A stretch of DNA of 64,000 bases from QYQD01 sp040754095 (GCA_040754095.1 JBFMFO010000011.1:1-64000); one strand, 5' to 3'; shown: positions 44,548 to 54,460, counted from the stretch's first letter. Notes: generated from the letters alone by a model not told the origin. A program made the numbers and translations.

Positions 44548-45794
44548 TGTACGGCCTCACCGGATGGGATTTCTTTCTTTGTAAATTGCTCAGGCCTGAG
44601 GTCCGGATAGATAGTGCACCCTGTTCCGATGGCCATACCGGCCGGTATCCGGGTAGAGCGGCCGATGACCGTGATCCCGCCCTGAGGCGCGTCCGCCCCG
44701 TTTTTTTTGCCGATGACCGTATGCGCGCCGATCACGACATCAACATCGGATATGACCCTTTCCAGAGAGGCCCCTTCTTCCACGGTAGTATCAAAAAACA
44801 ATACAGAGTCTTTTACGATGGCCCCTTTTGCTATCCTGACGCCGGGGAAAAGCACGCTATTTTCCACCTGCCCTTCGATGCGGCAGCCGTGATAAAAGCT
44901 GGAATTGTTAATGCGCGCCGTTTTTCCGATGACGGCGGGTTGACGGTCACAAATAGCCTGGTGTTCCAGATTGGTCCTGAGCATCCATTCCCCGAGGACG
45001 ATCTTCGGCCTTCGGCCCAGTGTATCCATATTGGCCTGCCAGTACTCCTCGATCTTACGGCTATAGCCCCAGTATCCGGTATGCTTGTATCCATAGACCT
45101 TATAGCGCCCCAGCATAGCGGGGATGATATCCCGGCCAAACTCATGGGAATCACTTTTAACGTTTTCCTGCAGCGCTTCTCTCAGGGCCTCGGGCCGGAA
45201 TAAGTAAATGGTCATGGAGGCCCACGTTGAGGCCGGTTCGGCCGGTTTTTCCTGGTATAATAAAATTCTCCCGCCCGCCCTGTCCTCATCTGCTATCTGC
45301 GCCAGGCCGAAACGCGGGGCCTCTTCGGTTTCTACCGCTACGAAGGCTGCCGTAAGATCGGCCTTTTTTTTAAGGTGATAGGCAATCATAGGCTGGTAGT
45401 TCATCCTGTAGATATGGTCGCCGGACAGAACCATAACCAGGTCCGGCTTATGGTAGTCGATAAAATCCAGATTCTGGAATACGGCATCTGCCGTTCCCTT
45501 GTACCAGTCAGAGGCCTTATGTCCTTGAAAGGGGGGGAGCATGGTGACCCCGCGATGCCTGCCCACCATATCCCAGGAGGCCCCCTGGCCGATGTGGTTT
45601 ATCAGGGAGTAAGATCGATACTGGGAAAGGATGCCCACGTTTTCGATGTTTGAATACCGAAGATTGCTCAAGGGGCAGTCGATGACGCGATAGATCCCGC
45701 CAAAGGGGACAGCGGATTTAGGCCGGTAGAAGGTTAATACATTCAGTTCGTCCACGCGGCCCCCGGCCAGAATCATAGCCAGAATCTTTTGCAT
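44544..45794 (-). CDS. GlgC/GlgD-type nucleotidyltransferase, paralogue 2
   Basis: A 416-residue GlgC homologue with an altered nucleotide loop, LAGGRVDELNVLTFYRPKSA, which lacks the GxGxRL arginine and the usual RAKPAVP. PFGGIYRVID, GTADAVFQN and VLSGDHIYRMN remain. Loss of the loop arginine makes a regulatory GlgD-like role likely, but catalysis is not excluded. ATG 45794 is chosen since AAGGAG lies seven bases upstream. It overlaps paralogue 1 and is separated from paralogue 3 by the repeat at 45870-45949. Confidence 0.85.
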   Translation of the reverse strand: MQKILAMILAGGRVDELNVLTFYRPKSAVPFGGIYRVIDCPLSNLRYSNIENVGILSQYRSYSLINHIGQGASWDMVGRHRGVTMLPPFQGHKASDWYKGTADAVFQNLDFIDYHKPDLVMVLSGDHIYRMNYQPMIAYHLKKKADLTAAFVAVETEEAPRFGLAQIADEDRAGGRILLYQEKPAEPASTWASMTIYLFRPEALREALQENVKSDSHEFGRDIIPAMLGRYKVYGYKHTGYWGYSRKIEEYWQANMDTLGRRPKIVLGEWMLRTNLEHQAICDRQPAVIGKTARINNSSFYHGCRIEGQVENSVLFPGVRIAKGAIVKDSVLFFDTTVEEGASLERVISDVDVVIGAHTVIGKKNGADAPQGGITVIGRSTRIPAGMAIGTGCTIYPDLRPEQFTKKEIPSGEAVQ

Positions 45795-45869
45795 CAAAAC
45801 GCTCCTTGACTGGTTTCCATTCGGAACTCCAGGAGTTTCGAATGGAGCGGTCAGCAGTCAGCTATCAGC

Positions 45870-45949
45870 ATGAAGCCGGTTCACCGTTCACTGTTGACCG
45901 TTTACCGAAAGAAAATGTCGGACAACGGTTAACGGTTAACAAACATGCC
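45870..45949 (-). repeat. Dispersed repeat family G, copy C
   Basis: Complement of copies at 35164 and 40431 (invariant ACGGTCAACAGTGAACGGTG on the minus strand). It lies between glgC paralogues 2 and 3 in the same orientation as the operon transcript. CAGC-type units adjoin it at 45849-45870. Confidence 0.85.
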
Positions 45950-45956
45950 GAAGGCT

Positions 45957-47180
45957 TTATATCTCAGCTTTCGGCACCACCACAATGCCGGAGGGATCGA
46001 CAAAGTAACGCCGGCGATCTTGTTCCATATCATAACCTATACGCGTGCCCGGAGGCAGAGTAACATTTTTATCGATGATCGTCCTTTTTATCATTACGTC
46101 TTCCATCAGGGTAACGTGATCGAATATAATGGAGTCTTCAACTACACACCGGCTGCCCACAAAAACGTGTCTCCCCACAATCGAATTTTTTATCTCGCCG
46201 CCGCTTATGATGGTTCCGCCGGCAATCAGGGAATCTCTGACCATGGCTTCCCGGCCATACTGGTCATAGATAAGTTTTACCGGCGGCGTGGCGTAGCCGG
46301 CGGTTCTAAGCGGCCAGCGCCGGTTATAAAGATTAAAAGACGGCACAGGTGCTGTAAGGTCCATGTTGGCCTCGTAGTAGGCCTTAAGAGTTCCGATATC
46401 CCGCCAATAAATATTTTCTCCATTATTAAGGGCCCCGGGGATTTTATTTATTCGAAAATCATAGGCAAAAACCCGCCTTTTCTGGAATAAAATAGGGATA
46501 ATCTCACCCGCCAGATCATATTTGCCGCTTGCTTCAACGTCCTTTTTCAATGTTTCACAAAGCACTGTAGTATCAAACAGGTAATTACCCATGGAAACCA
46601 GGGCCGTATCCGGCCTTCCGGGAATGGGATGCGGGTTTTCCGGTTTTTCTTCGTAACCGATGATCCGCCAGTTATCGTCAACCTGTATGACTCCGAAAGG
46701 GTAGCTTTTTTCTATAGGCAAGGGTATGGCGGCAACCGTCACCTCTGCCTCTTTTTCCCGGTGGTATTGCAGCATTTGCCTGATATCCATACGGTAGATA
46801 TGGTCGGCGTTGAATATAGCCACCACTTCAGGATAAATTTTCTCGATGAGGTGCAGGTTCTGATATACCGCATCTGCTGTCCCCCTGTACCAGTCTTCAT
46901 CGGTGCGCATTTGGGCGGGCGCCGGCATAATGAAAAAGTCACTGACAGCGCTTCCTATCGTCCATCCGTTCCGTAAGTGCTCCATGAGCGACTGACACTT
47001 AAATTGCGTCAGCACATAGATGGAGTAGATTCCGGAATTAATGAAATTGCTGAGCACAAAGTCAATAATTCTATATTTTCCACCAAAAGGAACGCTGGGC
47101 TTGGCGCGTTGCCGGGTGAGAGGGGAGAGTCTCCTGCCTAAGCCTCCCGCCAGTATGATGCCTAATACTTTAATCGGCAT
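45957..47180 (-). CDS. glgC: Glucose-1-phosphate adenylyltransferase, paralogue 3
   Basis: The most canonical of the three GlgC proteins, 407 residues. The loop is ILAGGLGRRLSPLTRQRAKP with PFGGKYRIIDF (about 8-38). GTADAVYQN near 98, IFNADHIYRMD near 120, GYEEKPENP near 170 and the beta-helix domain (about 290-390) follow. It is the likely catalytic ADP-glucose pyrophosphorylase. AGGGG precedes ATG 47180. It follows the DHH phosphoesterase gene after nine bases. Confidence 0.92.
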   Translation of the reverse strand: MPIKVLGIILAGGLGRRLSPLTRQRAKPSVPFGGKYRIIDFVLSNFINSGIYSIYVLTQFKCQSLMEHLRNGWTIGSAVSDFFIMPAPAQMRTDEDWYRGTADAVYQNLHLIEKIYPEVVAIFNADHIYRMDIRQMLQYHREKEAEVTVAAIPLPIEKSYPFGVIQVDDNWRIIGYEEKPENPHPIPGRPDTALVSMGNYLFDTTVLCETLKKDVEASGKYDLAGEIIPILFQKRRVFAYDFRINKIPGALNNGENIYWRDIGTLKAYYEANMDLTAPVPSFNLYNRRWPLRTAGYATPPVKLIYDQYGREAMVRDSLIAGGTIISGGEIKNSIVGRHVFVGSRCVVEDSIIFDHVTLMEDVMIKRTIIDKNVTLPPGTRIGYDMEQDRRRYFVDPSGIVVVPKAEI

Positions 47181-47189
47181 AAACCCCTT

Positions 47190-48203
47190 TCAGGTCTTTA
47201 AGTGCCGGACGATTAATCTCTCTAAACTCCGCGAAGAAAACTCCCGGGCGGATGGCGGCATGTTGGTTTTTGGGATTTCGGCCCGGGCGCTCTGGCGATG
47301 TCCACCGGCCGAGCCCATAGCCCCAAAGACCTGTATGGCCAAGTTGCCCGCATTTTTCCGGTATCCGTCAGAGCGAAAAATTACTATGAACTTTTCTCCG
47401 CAGAAACCCGAAACAATGCCCCAGCCGATCTCATACACACGCATAAAATAATCAGCCAGAAGCACCAGGATATCCGGGTGCTCCACTTTTCCTACATGGC
47501 AGTAAATACGTTTTCGGGAATAACGCATTTTATCCAAAGCCAGTCTGAAATATGCCAGGTCGCTCAGTTTAATATCGGAAGATTCGATCTTTCGGATAAG
47601 CGCCTGGTTTACCCGGTCAAAGAGACGGGTAAAGGCCGCAATGTCCTGACTCGTAGCCCGTTTGGTAAAGTTTTCCGTATCCACCTTGATAGCATGAAAA
47701 AGGGCTGTAGCTATGCGCACCGAGGGCTTGATGCGTGCGGCGCGCAGATATTCGAACATGATGGAGGCCGTGGCCCCATATTTCGGCCTTATATCAACCC
47801 AGGAGGCATTGACCGGTCCAACGGCAGGGTGGTGGTCAATCACCGCATCATAGTCAATATGGGCAAAGTCCGGATTGTGGTAAGGCTGTGAATCAAGCAT
47901 TATTTTGCGGGTAAAGGTCTCGGTCGCCAGCGTCTGCAGGCGTTGCAGGGGGACATTGAGGAGCCTTACCATAGCCAGATTGTCAAGACGTTTGATTTCG
48001 TTGTTATGGGCTATGGTCACACCCTGTACGCGTCTCCAGAGGAGCCTTTTCATGGCCAGGGCGCTGGCTATGGAGTCCGGATCGGCGTTAATGACGATGA
48101 GTACGCGGTCGGTCTTGTCAAAAATCTTCACGAGATTTTGCAGCCGCTCTACTGAAGGATTTTTGTTTTTTGAGTGTGTGACTTTAGCTTTTGTTAAAGG
48201 CAT
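47190..48203 (-). CDS. DHH-family phosphoesterase
   Basis: A 337-residue DHH/DHHA1 phosphoesterase of the type annotated as bifunctional oligoribonuclease and PAP phosphatase or c-di-nucleotide phosphodiesterase. Motifs: VINADPDSIASALAMK near 36 (usually DPDAIGS), VIDHHPAVGPV near 115 (the DHH motif), and a DHHA1-like C-terminal part ending GSAGGHRQSARAEIP. The replaced first-motif residues leave metal binding in need of testing. ATG 48203 lies four bases after the galT stop and is preferred to an in-frame start at 48287 inside galT. It links nucleotide turnover with sugar metabolism by position only. Confidence 0.82.
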   Translation of the reverse strand: MPLTKAKVTHSKNKNPSVERLQNLVKIFDKTDRVLIVINADPDSIASALAMKRLLWRRVQGVTIAHNNEIKRLDNLAMVRLLNVPLQRLQTLATETFTRKIMLDSQPYHNPDFAHIDYDAVIDHHPAVGPVNASWVDIRPKYGATASIMFEYLRAARIKPSVRIATALFHAIKVDTENFTKRATSQDIAAFTRLFDRVNQALIRKIESSDIKLSDLAYFRLALDKMRYSRKRIYCHVGKVEHPDILVLLADYFMRVYEIGWGIVSGFCGEKFIVIFRSDGYRKNAGNLAIQVFGAMGSAGGHRQSARAEIPKTNMPPSAREFSSRSLERLIVRHLKT

Positions 48204-48207
48204 ATCT

Positions 48208-49221
48208 TCAGACCTGTACACTGCGCATGAATTGAGCGGTTTCCTCCGGTATGGCAGTATTGATGTATATGCCGGTTCCCATCTCAAAACCGGCTGCGGT
48301 AGTCAGGCGGGGCCGGATCTGCAGATGCCAGTGGAAGTAATCCTCGTGCTCATCCTTTACCGGTGCGGTATGTATTATGTAATTAAAATCCGGGTTATGC
48401 AGGCCGATGTATTGTTTTTTAAGAACTGTCTTCAGTATAACGGCAAAGGCCTTGGCATCCTCCATAGTGATAAGGCCAAATGAGGCGCTGTGTTCCTTGG
48501 GCATAATCCAGGTCTCGAAGGGCACCTGGGAGGCAAAAGGGTGGACAGCGATAAATTTATCGGTCTCCAATATCACCCGTTCGCCGCCCTGCTTTTCTTC
48601 CCGGATTATATCACAATAGACACACTTGCCGGTGTCGTCGTAATAATATGCGGCGCGGTCAAACCGGATGCGGATATCCGTCGGCACAATGGGTGTGGCC
48701 ACTAACTGGGAATGTGGATGTTCAAGGGAGGTTCCGGCGGAAAGGCCATGATTTTTAAAGATGATGATAAATTTGCAGCGGGGGTCGATGTGCAGTATCT
48801 GGTAACGTTCCAGGTAGGCCAGAACAACCTCTTGCACATGCCAATCATCCATCAGGAATAGATGCTCGTTGTGTTTATTGGATTCGATAATGACCTCATG
48901 GTGGCCTACGGCATCCATACGATGAAAGAAGTTGGCCCCGTCATGCTGCCGCTCTAAATTTCCTTCAGAGACAAAGGCGGCAAATTTATTGGAAACCGCC
49001 CGTACCCACCACCCCGGGCCGTTGGCCTGGCCTCCCCTTCGATAAGCCAGGGTCTCCGGGGGAGTAAGGAGTTCATTGCCCTCACAGAAAGGGCACGCCG
49101 CCAGATAGGGTTCTGTGGACATGGCGGGCTTGACCTGGATGAAGTTATGCGGACGCCTTGAACGTTCCTTGGCTATAACCACCCAGAAGCGTGTGGCCGG
49201 ATTTTGTCTTAGCTCTGGCAA
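48208..49221 (-). CDS. galT: Galactose-1-phosphate uridylyltransferase
   Basis: A 337-residue HIT-superfamily enzyme that exchanges UDP and phosphate between hexoses. CPFCEGNE near residue 38 is the zinc site. The catalytic motif is EHPHSQLVATP near residue 160. A second HIT half (EHSASFGLITMEDAKAFA and HWHLQIRPR) is also present. The start is TTG 49221 with GGCGGGG upstream. Heading an operon with three glgC genes, it may supply glucose-1-phosphate for ADP-glucose or use ADP-sugars; GalT-like proteins with ADP-glucose activity are known. Confidence 0.88.
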   Translation of the reverse strand: MPELRQNPATRFWVVIAKERSRRPHNFIQVKPAMSTEPYLAACPFCEGNELLTPPETLAYRRGGQANGPGWWVRAVSNKFAAFVSEGNLERQHDGANFFHRMDAVGHHEVIIESNKHNEHLFLMDDWHVQEVVLAYLERYQILHIDPRCKFIIIFKNHGLSAGTSLEHPHSQLVATPIVPTDIRIRFDRAAYYYDDTGKCVYCDIIREEKQGGERVILETDKFIAVHPFASQVPFETWIMPKEHSASFGLITMEDAKAFAVILKTVLKKQYIGLHNPDFNYIIHTAPVKDEHEDYFHWHLQIRPRLTTAAGFEMGTGIYINTAIPEETAQFMRSVQV

Positions 49222-49267
49222 TTATTTCCCCGCCTTGCCTTTGTTATTATTCAGCGTAGGTCCCTTA

Positions 49268-49389
49268 TATCAAGTTCCATTCAAATCCCCCTTGATCCCC
49301 CTTTTTCAAAGGGGGAGATTATATCCCCCTCTTTGGAAAAGAGGGGTGAGGGGAGATTTTATGGGTATATTTTTGATTACAACTTGGTA
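49268..49389. mobile_element. MITE-like inverted-repeat element
   Basis: Ends TATCAAGTT at 49268-49276 and AACTTGGTA at 49381-49389 (eight of nine paired). The centre is a long palindrome of CCCCC and GGGGG tracts (CCCCCTTTTTCAAAGGGGG, then CCCCCTCTTTGGAAAAGAGG). It resembles the centre of the brnT element at 26865. It fills much of the 326-bp spacer between sbcC and galT; nothing else is seen there. Confidence 0.6.
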
Positions 49390-49547
49390 TTAGGCGCAAG
49401 CAAGCTTCTCTATTCGCCAAATTGTAACAAAACGATCGAGACATGTCAAAGTAAAAGGTCCGCCGGGTCCAGGACTTCCCTGGATATGTACCTCGATCCA
49501 CCATAGGGTGTCCCCCCTTTTAGTTTTATGTTTCTATGAGAGTCCGC

Positions 49548-52500
49548 TCAAATCCTCCGGCATCCGGGGCCGCTCAGGTTGCTGCGACCGCCTGTCTCGG
49601 GTATTACCTGTATTTGTGTGCCGATGCGCTCCTTGAGCGTTGTGACATGTGATATGACACCAATAAGTTTGCCGTCCTGCTGCAGTTCCGCAAGAGTCTC
49701 CAAGGCTGTTTCAAGTGCATCTTCATCGAGGGTCCCAAACCCTTCATCAAGGAAGAGTGAGTCAACCCGCACATTTCTGCTTGCCATATGAGAAAGGCCG
49801 AGCGCCAGGGCAAGGCTCACAATAAAGCTTTCGCCGCCGGAGAGATTCTTCGTGGAACGTATCTCACCCGCCTGGTAGTTGTCGATGACATTCAGCTCCA
49901 GCGGTTGTGATGTATCGCGTATGAGCAGATAGCGATCCGTCATCTTCCTGAGCCGGCGGTTGGCATGCGCTGTCATCATCTCGAATGTCAGACCCTGTGC
50001 AAAGTTCCGGAATTTCTTTCCGTCGGCTGAGCCGATAAGTTGATGCAGGTCATCCCAGCGTGTGCATTCCTTTTTCCGGGTTTCAGTGCTCTTTATGCGT
50101 TCCTGCTGCTTTTTCCTTAGTTTCTCGTTTTCACTTAAACTCCTTATGATTCCGCCAATATCAAGTCTTATCTGTTTCAGTTCTGAATCACAGGCGCTTA
50201 TGTTTTCTTTAAGCGCCTCAACGGGTTGATATGTCAGGTTTTTTTCACGTTCGGAGGCAAGCGCCTCCGACCTGTCCTTCCGGCGGGCGTCAAGTTCCGT
50301 TTTTTCCTTGATCAGGCGTTTCTCTTTGTCAGCGAGGATTCCCCGTTCTTCCTCCGTCAGGCGTGATGAAAGGTAGTCTGCCTCGTCTTCAAATCCCGCC
50401 GTTTTGATCCGCTCCATCAGTTTCGGCCCGGCCTGCGCCAGTTCTTTTGCCCGCTTTCCTGTTTTTACTTTCAATAAATCTATTTTCTCTTTCAGGGCGC
50501 TGATCTCTTTTTCAATTTGCCCGTATTCTTCGCGTGCTTTTTCATAAGCTTTACCCGCCTTATCCACGGCGTCCGCCAGATGTTTTTCCTCCTGGTCAGC
50601 GTTCTTTTCTCCGAAGAGTCCCCGGCGTGAAGCACACAATGATTCATACTCCATCTTTAGATCGTCACGATCTTTGCGCCTTGCCGCCAGATCTTCTTCC
50701 AGGCTGCTCAGGAGGGCATTATATTTCTCAATCTCCGCTTTCAGTTCACGGATCTGTTTTTCCAGCGTGATTTTTTCAGCCTCTTTTGCCTGCCAGATAT
50801 CTTTGTGTCCGGTCAGGTCTTTCAATAGGGCGTCGAGACTGTCTAACGGAATCCGGCTGATCCCGAATGGTACGACATCCTTAAGGGCATCGTTACGGGC
50901 CTTTTGAGTCTCTTCCGCCAGAGCGGCGCAATCTTTGGTCAGCCGTTCATGATCACGACCGGCCGTCTCCAGTTTGTGTCTGGCCTCCTGTAAGGCCTTT
51001 CCTGCGTTGTCAAGGGTCTTTCTTGTTTTTTCCAGTACCGTCTGCGCCGATTTTTCCTGTCGGCCATTTTCTTCGACCAGGGCAACGATACCCCTTGTTT
51101 CGGCAATTTTCGCCTGTACGCCGGCAATCTCTTTGCGAATCTTCCCGGCGCGATCCAACCGTGAAACTTCTATTTTCAGACTCAACAGGGCGTCGGCGCA
51201 CTGTTTTTCGTCGGCGTCCAGCGTCGCATTCTTTTCTGCCATCTCTTTTTCAATATGCTGGATTTCAGTTGCGGTCCGAACCCGGTCGGCTTCCAGCTTG
51301 TTCAGATGACGAGACACCTTTTTGCATTCATCCTTCGTTTTTTGAAGCTCCGCCTCCGCCTCGTTCAAGACCGGGACATTCCCCTTTGCATAGGGATGCT
51401 CCGTAGCGCCGCACAGCGGGCATGGTTTGCCGTCTTCAAGTTGTTTCCTTTCTTCCTCAAGGTCACGGATACGGCTGAGGAGTAATGCCTGTGTTTCCAG
51501 GGTTACAATATCTTTTTCCAAAATCGCTTTTTTATCGGCGCAGGATTTTATCTCGTCGGAAAGTTTCGCATAACAGACTTTTAATGTTTCAAGACCTGTT
51601 TTCAGGCTGTCCAGCGCAGTGTATGTCTTGTCAATCCGTGCAATGGTCTCGCCTGTCTGGATCAAAAGACGCTCGCGGTCTTTAAGGGCATCTGTATCAT
51701 GACGCCACTGGCTGATTTCACGTCCCCTGAGGATAGCCGTGATTTCATCAGTCAGGTGCTTAAGTTCACTTTGTCCTTTCTCAAATTCCTGGCGGGATTT
51801 TTCATGATCGGCTTCGCTTTTGGCGCACCCGGCAAGGGCGGATTCCTTTTTCGCGGCTGCCGTGGACAGTTCTTCCCGGGCTTTTATATGCTTTGCCTCA
51901 ATATCGCGAAGCAATGCAAATCCCTTGTCGATGGCGCTGAGGTTGGTCAGCAACGCGGCATCGGCAGCGTGTTTTGCCTGGTATTCACGGATAGCTTTCA
52001 GGGCGGCATGAGCCTTTTTCAGCTCCTGTTCACCGCTTTTGACAAGGCTTCTGTAGCCTTCCCCCTGTTTTTCGATTTCTCCGATTGCCTTGTTTTTCTC
52101 TGCGAGCTGCTTTTTCTGTTCACCCAGCCGGGTGTCGATCTCACGCACCTTTTTGATGACATCCCTTTCCGACATCTGCCTGGTTCGTGCCTCATTCAGC
52201 CGGGCCTCTGCGGCCTGCCTTACGGTATGCGCATCTGCACAGGCCTTATCCTTTTCAGGCAGAATCGCGATTGCGCCATTAAGCTCCTTTGTCTCATTGT
52301 CCTGCTGTACGCGCAAAGCATCTACCCTGCTGTAATCGCCTTCAAGACTGAGGGCCTTGCGGGATTTTTCCAGCTTTTTTGATTCCGGCGCAAACGCCTG
52401 CCGGCGCTTCTCGAAATCCTGCTGTTTCTTGTCCAGTTCTACCAGCTCTTTCTCCAGGGCAACCATCCCCTCGATCCAGGTCAGGGCCTTGCGCATTTCA

Positions 52501-53219
52501 CTCACTTTTCCGGCAAGTTCCGTCTCCTGGCCTTGCTTTTCTTTCAGGCCGGATTGCAGTTCCCTTTCTTCATCTTCGTTTAAAACCTGGATTCCTTTCA
52601 GTTCGGCCTGCAATATCTCAAGCTTGTTGTGTTCTTCCGTACGGCGTTGATGAACTTTCATGGATATCCGGCTGTAGATTTCGGTCCCGGTGATCTGCTC
52701 CAGGATGGGCGCCCGCTCGTCGGGAGGGGCCTGGAGAAAGGCCGCGAATCCCCCCTGGGCCAGCAGCATCGAACGGGTGAAGCGCTCGAAGTCCATGCCC
52801 GTGGCCTTCTCGATGAATTCGCCCACCTGGGTTATCTTTGATTCCAGGACGGCCCCGGAATCGGCATCGGCTATTTCATGCCTGGCCTGCTGAAGCTCAC
52901 CCTCAGGCTGTTTCCGGGCGCGGTGCTGGCTCCAGTGGCAACGGTAACGGCCCTTCTGCGTCTGGAATGTCACCTCGGCAAAGCATTCACCCGTTTGGCG
53001 CGACATGATTTCGTTGCTGCTTTTCGTAACCTTATCCAGGCGGGGCGTCCGGCCGTAAAGCCCGAGGCAGATGGCGTCCAGGATGGTCGTCTTTCCTGAG
53101 CCTGTAGGGCCTGTGATGGCAAATATACCGTCAGACGAATAATCCGGGTGGGTGAAATCAACCTGCCATTCGCCCGTGAGTGAATTAAGGTTCTTGAACC
53201 GGACACCAAGTATCTTCAT
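49548..53219 (-). CDS. sbcC: Exonuclease subunit SbcC
   Basis: A 1223-residue SMC-like ATPase of the SbcCD nuclease that opens hairpins and DNA ends. The N-terminal Walker A is GPTGSGKTTILDAICLG (about 38-54). Two coiled-coil arms (about 180-550 and 700-1010) flank the zinc hook CPLCGATEHP near 595. The C-terminus has NLSGGESFIVSLALALG and SLFLDEGFGTLD. Length is typical (1000-1250). It follows sbcD after 11 bases. A nuclease acting on palindromes is notable next to a genome region full of long palindromes, but this pairing is general. Confidence 0.95.
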   Translation of the reverse strand: MKILGVRFKNLNSLTGEWQVDFTHPDYSSDGIFAITGPTGSGKTTILDAICLGLYGRTPRLDKVTKSSNEIMSRQTGECFAEVTFQTQKGRYRCHWSQHRARKQPEGELQQARHEIADADSGAVLESKITQVGEFIEKATGMDFERFTRSMLLAQGGFAAFLQAPPDERAPILEQITGTEIYSRISMKVHQRRTEEHNKLEILQAELKGIQVLNEDEERELQSGLKEKQGQETELAGKVSEMRKALTWIEGMVALEKELVELDKKQQDFEKRRQAFAPESKKLEKSRKALSLEGDYSRVDALRVQQDNETKELNGAIAILPEKDKACADAHTVRQAAEARLNEARTRQMSERDVIKKVREIDTRLGEQKKQLAEKNKAIGEIEKQGEGYRSLVKSGEQELKKAHAALKAIREYQAKHAADAALLTNLSAIDKGFALLRDIEAKHIKAREELSTAAAKKESALAGCAKSEADHEKSRQEFEKGQSELKHLTDEITAILRGREISQWRHDTDALKDRERLLIQTGETIARIDKTYTALDSLKTGLETLKVCYAKLSDEIKSCADKKAILEKDIVTLETQALLLSRIRDLEEERKQLEDGKPCPLCGATEHPYAKGNVPVLNEAEAELQKTKDECKKVSRHLNKLEADRVRTATEIQHIEKEMAEKNATLDADEKQCADALLSLKIEVSRLDRAGKIRKEIAGVQAKIAETRGIVALVEENGRQEKSAQTVLEKTRKTLDNAGKALQEARHKLETAGRDHERLTKDCAALAEETQKARNDALKDVVPFGISRIPLDSLDALLKDLTGHKDIWQAKEAEKITLEKQIRELKAEIEKYNALLSSLEEDLAARRKDRDDLKMEYESLCASRRGLFGEKNADQEEKHLADAVDKAGKAYEKAREEYGQIEKEISALKEKIDLLKVKTGKRAKELAQAGPKLMERIKTAGFEDEADYLSSRLTEEERGILADKEKRLIKEKTELDARRKDRSEALASEREKNLTYQPVEALKENISACDSELKQIRLDIGGIIRSLSENEKLRKKQQERIKSTETRKKECTRWDDLHQLIGSADGKKFRNFAQGLTFEMMTAHANRRLRKMTDRYLLIRDTSQPLELNVIDNYQAGEIRSTKNLSGGESFIVSLALALGLSHMASRNVRVDSLFLDEGFGTLDEDALETALETLAELQQDGKLIGVISHVTTLKERIGTQIQVIPETGGRSNLSGPGCRRI

Positions 53220-53230
53220 TCCCCTTTTTC

Positions 53231-54460
53231 CTATTCAGCCATCTGGTCTTGCTCGTTGAGGGAGACTATGATTTCCCGGTAGGCGCTCAAAAGCTCCTGA
53301 CGCTGATCCTCCGGGACTTCGTGCGATTCAAGGCAGCGTTTAAACACGTCTGTTACGTCCAGGTCGTCGAGTGTTTCATCCACATCCATTCCGCTCATGG
53401 CGCGTTCCAGCACCCGGTTGTTCTTGACGCGGAGAATCTCTATACCGGTCCCTTCGATTGCCTCATCCAATCGCTCGCGGAGGCTGCCGGCTATCTCATC
53501 TCCTTCATATACTATTTCCAGCCAGGCGTTGCTTCCCCCGGACTTTAGTTCTTCGATATTTCGTGCGATGGTTGGCCAATCCCCTTGCAGGGTCTTCAGT
53601 TCCTGGAACCTGGGTACTGGAATAATTGCGACAGTGGGCGAATTACCCGAAAAGTCCACGAGGACCACGCCCTTTTCCTGTTCAGCTTCCCCGAAGCCGA
53701 TGGGCAGGGGTGAACCTGAATAGCGTATGAAATCTGAACCGCCCACCGTTTGAGGAATATGAAGATGCCCCAAGGCAAGGTAATCGATATGTTCGGGAAA
53801 CACATCTGTTTTGACCTTTAAAAGGGAGCCAATATACAGTTCGCGCACTCCATCGCCCTCAATGGTCTGGCCGCCTGCGGTGAACAGATGCCCCATGGCG
53901 ACAATCGGAACAGGCTTTTTCAGCGTGGAGCGTTTCTGTTCGGCCGCCTCATACACCATATGGTAATGAGCCCTGATCCCTTCTATGATTTTCCTCTCCT
54001 TGTCCTCAACGCTCTCACCGGCCTCGGCAGTGCGGATATCGCGGTCTCTGAGATAAGGGATGGCGCAGACAATGAGCCGGGGCTCCTGATCCGGCCCGGC
54101 AATCACGATCAGTTCATCCGCAGGAGAATCGGATGCACACCCCACGACATGGATGTTCAGAAATTGCAGGAGCTCCCTGGGGGCATTTAAAAAAGACGGC
54201 GAATCATGATTTCCTGCCGTGACCACTACATGACGGTTTGGAGAGGCCGCCACACGGTACAGGAAACGGTAATACATCTCCTGTGCAAGGTTGCTGGGCG
54301 TGCTGTTGTCAAAAACGTCTCCAGCCACAAGCAGCACATCTATGTCTTCATCCTCAATAAAACCAGCCAGCCAGTCAAGGAACGCCTTGAGTTCCTCGTA
54401 TCTCTTGCGGCCATACAGAGCGCGGCCGATATGCCAGTCGGAGGTGTGGAGAAGCTTCAT
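53231..54460 (-). CDS. sbcD: Exonuclease subunit SbcD
   Basis: A 409-residue Mn-dependent phosphoesterase, the nuclease part of SbcCD. Motifs are HTSDWHIGRALYG (about 5-17), LVAGDVFDNSTPS near 46, TAGNHDSPSF near 80, MGHLFTAGG near 194 and LALGHLHIPQ near 232. Length matches the family. GGAAGGAAAA precedes ATG 54460. It overlaps nothing and is 127 bp from the defence gene upstream. Confidence 0.95.
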   Translation of the reverse strand: MKLLHTSDWHIGRALYGRKRYEELKAFLDWLAGFIEDEDIDVLLVAGDVFDNSTPSNLAQEMYYRFLYRVAASPNRHVVVTAGNHDSPSFLNAPRELLQFLNIHVVGCASDSPADELIVIAGPDQEPRLIVCAIPYLRDRDIRTAEAGESVEDKERKIIEGIRAHYHMVYEAAEQKRSTLKKPVPIVAMGHLFTAGGQTIEGDGVRELYIGSLLKVKTDVFPEHIDYLALGHLHIPQTVGGSDFIRYSGSPLPIGFGEAEQEKGVVLVDFSGNSPTVAIIPVPRFQELKTLQGDWPTIARNIEELKSGGSNAWLEIVYEGDEIAGSLRERLDEAIEGTGIEILRVKNNRVLERAMSGMDVDETLDDLDVTDVFKRCLESHEVPEDQRQELLSAYREIIVSLNEQDQMAE

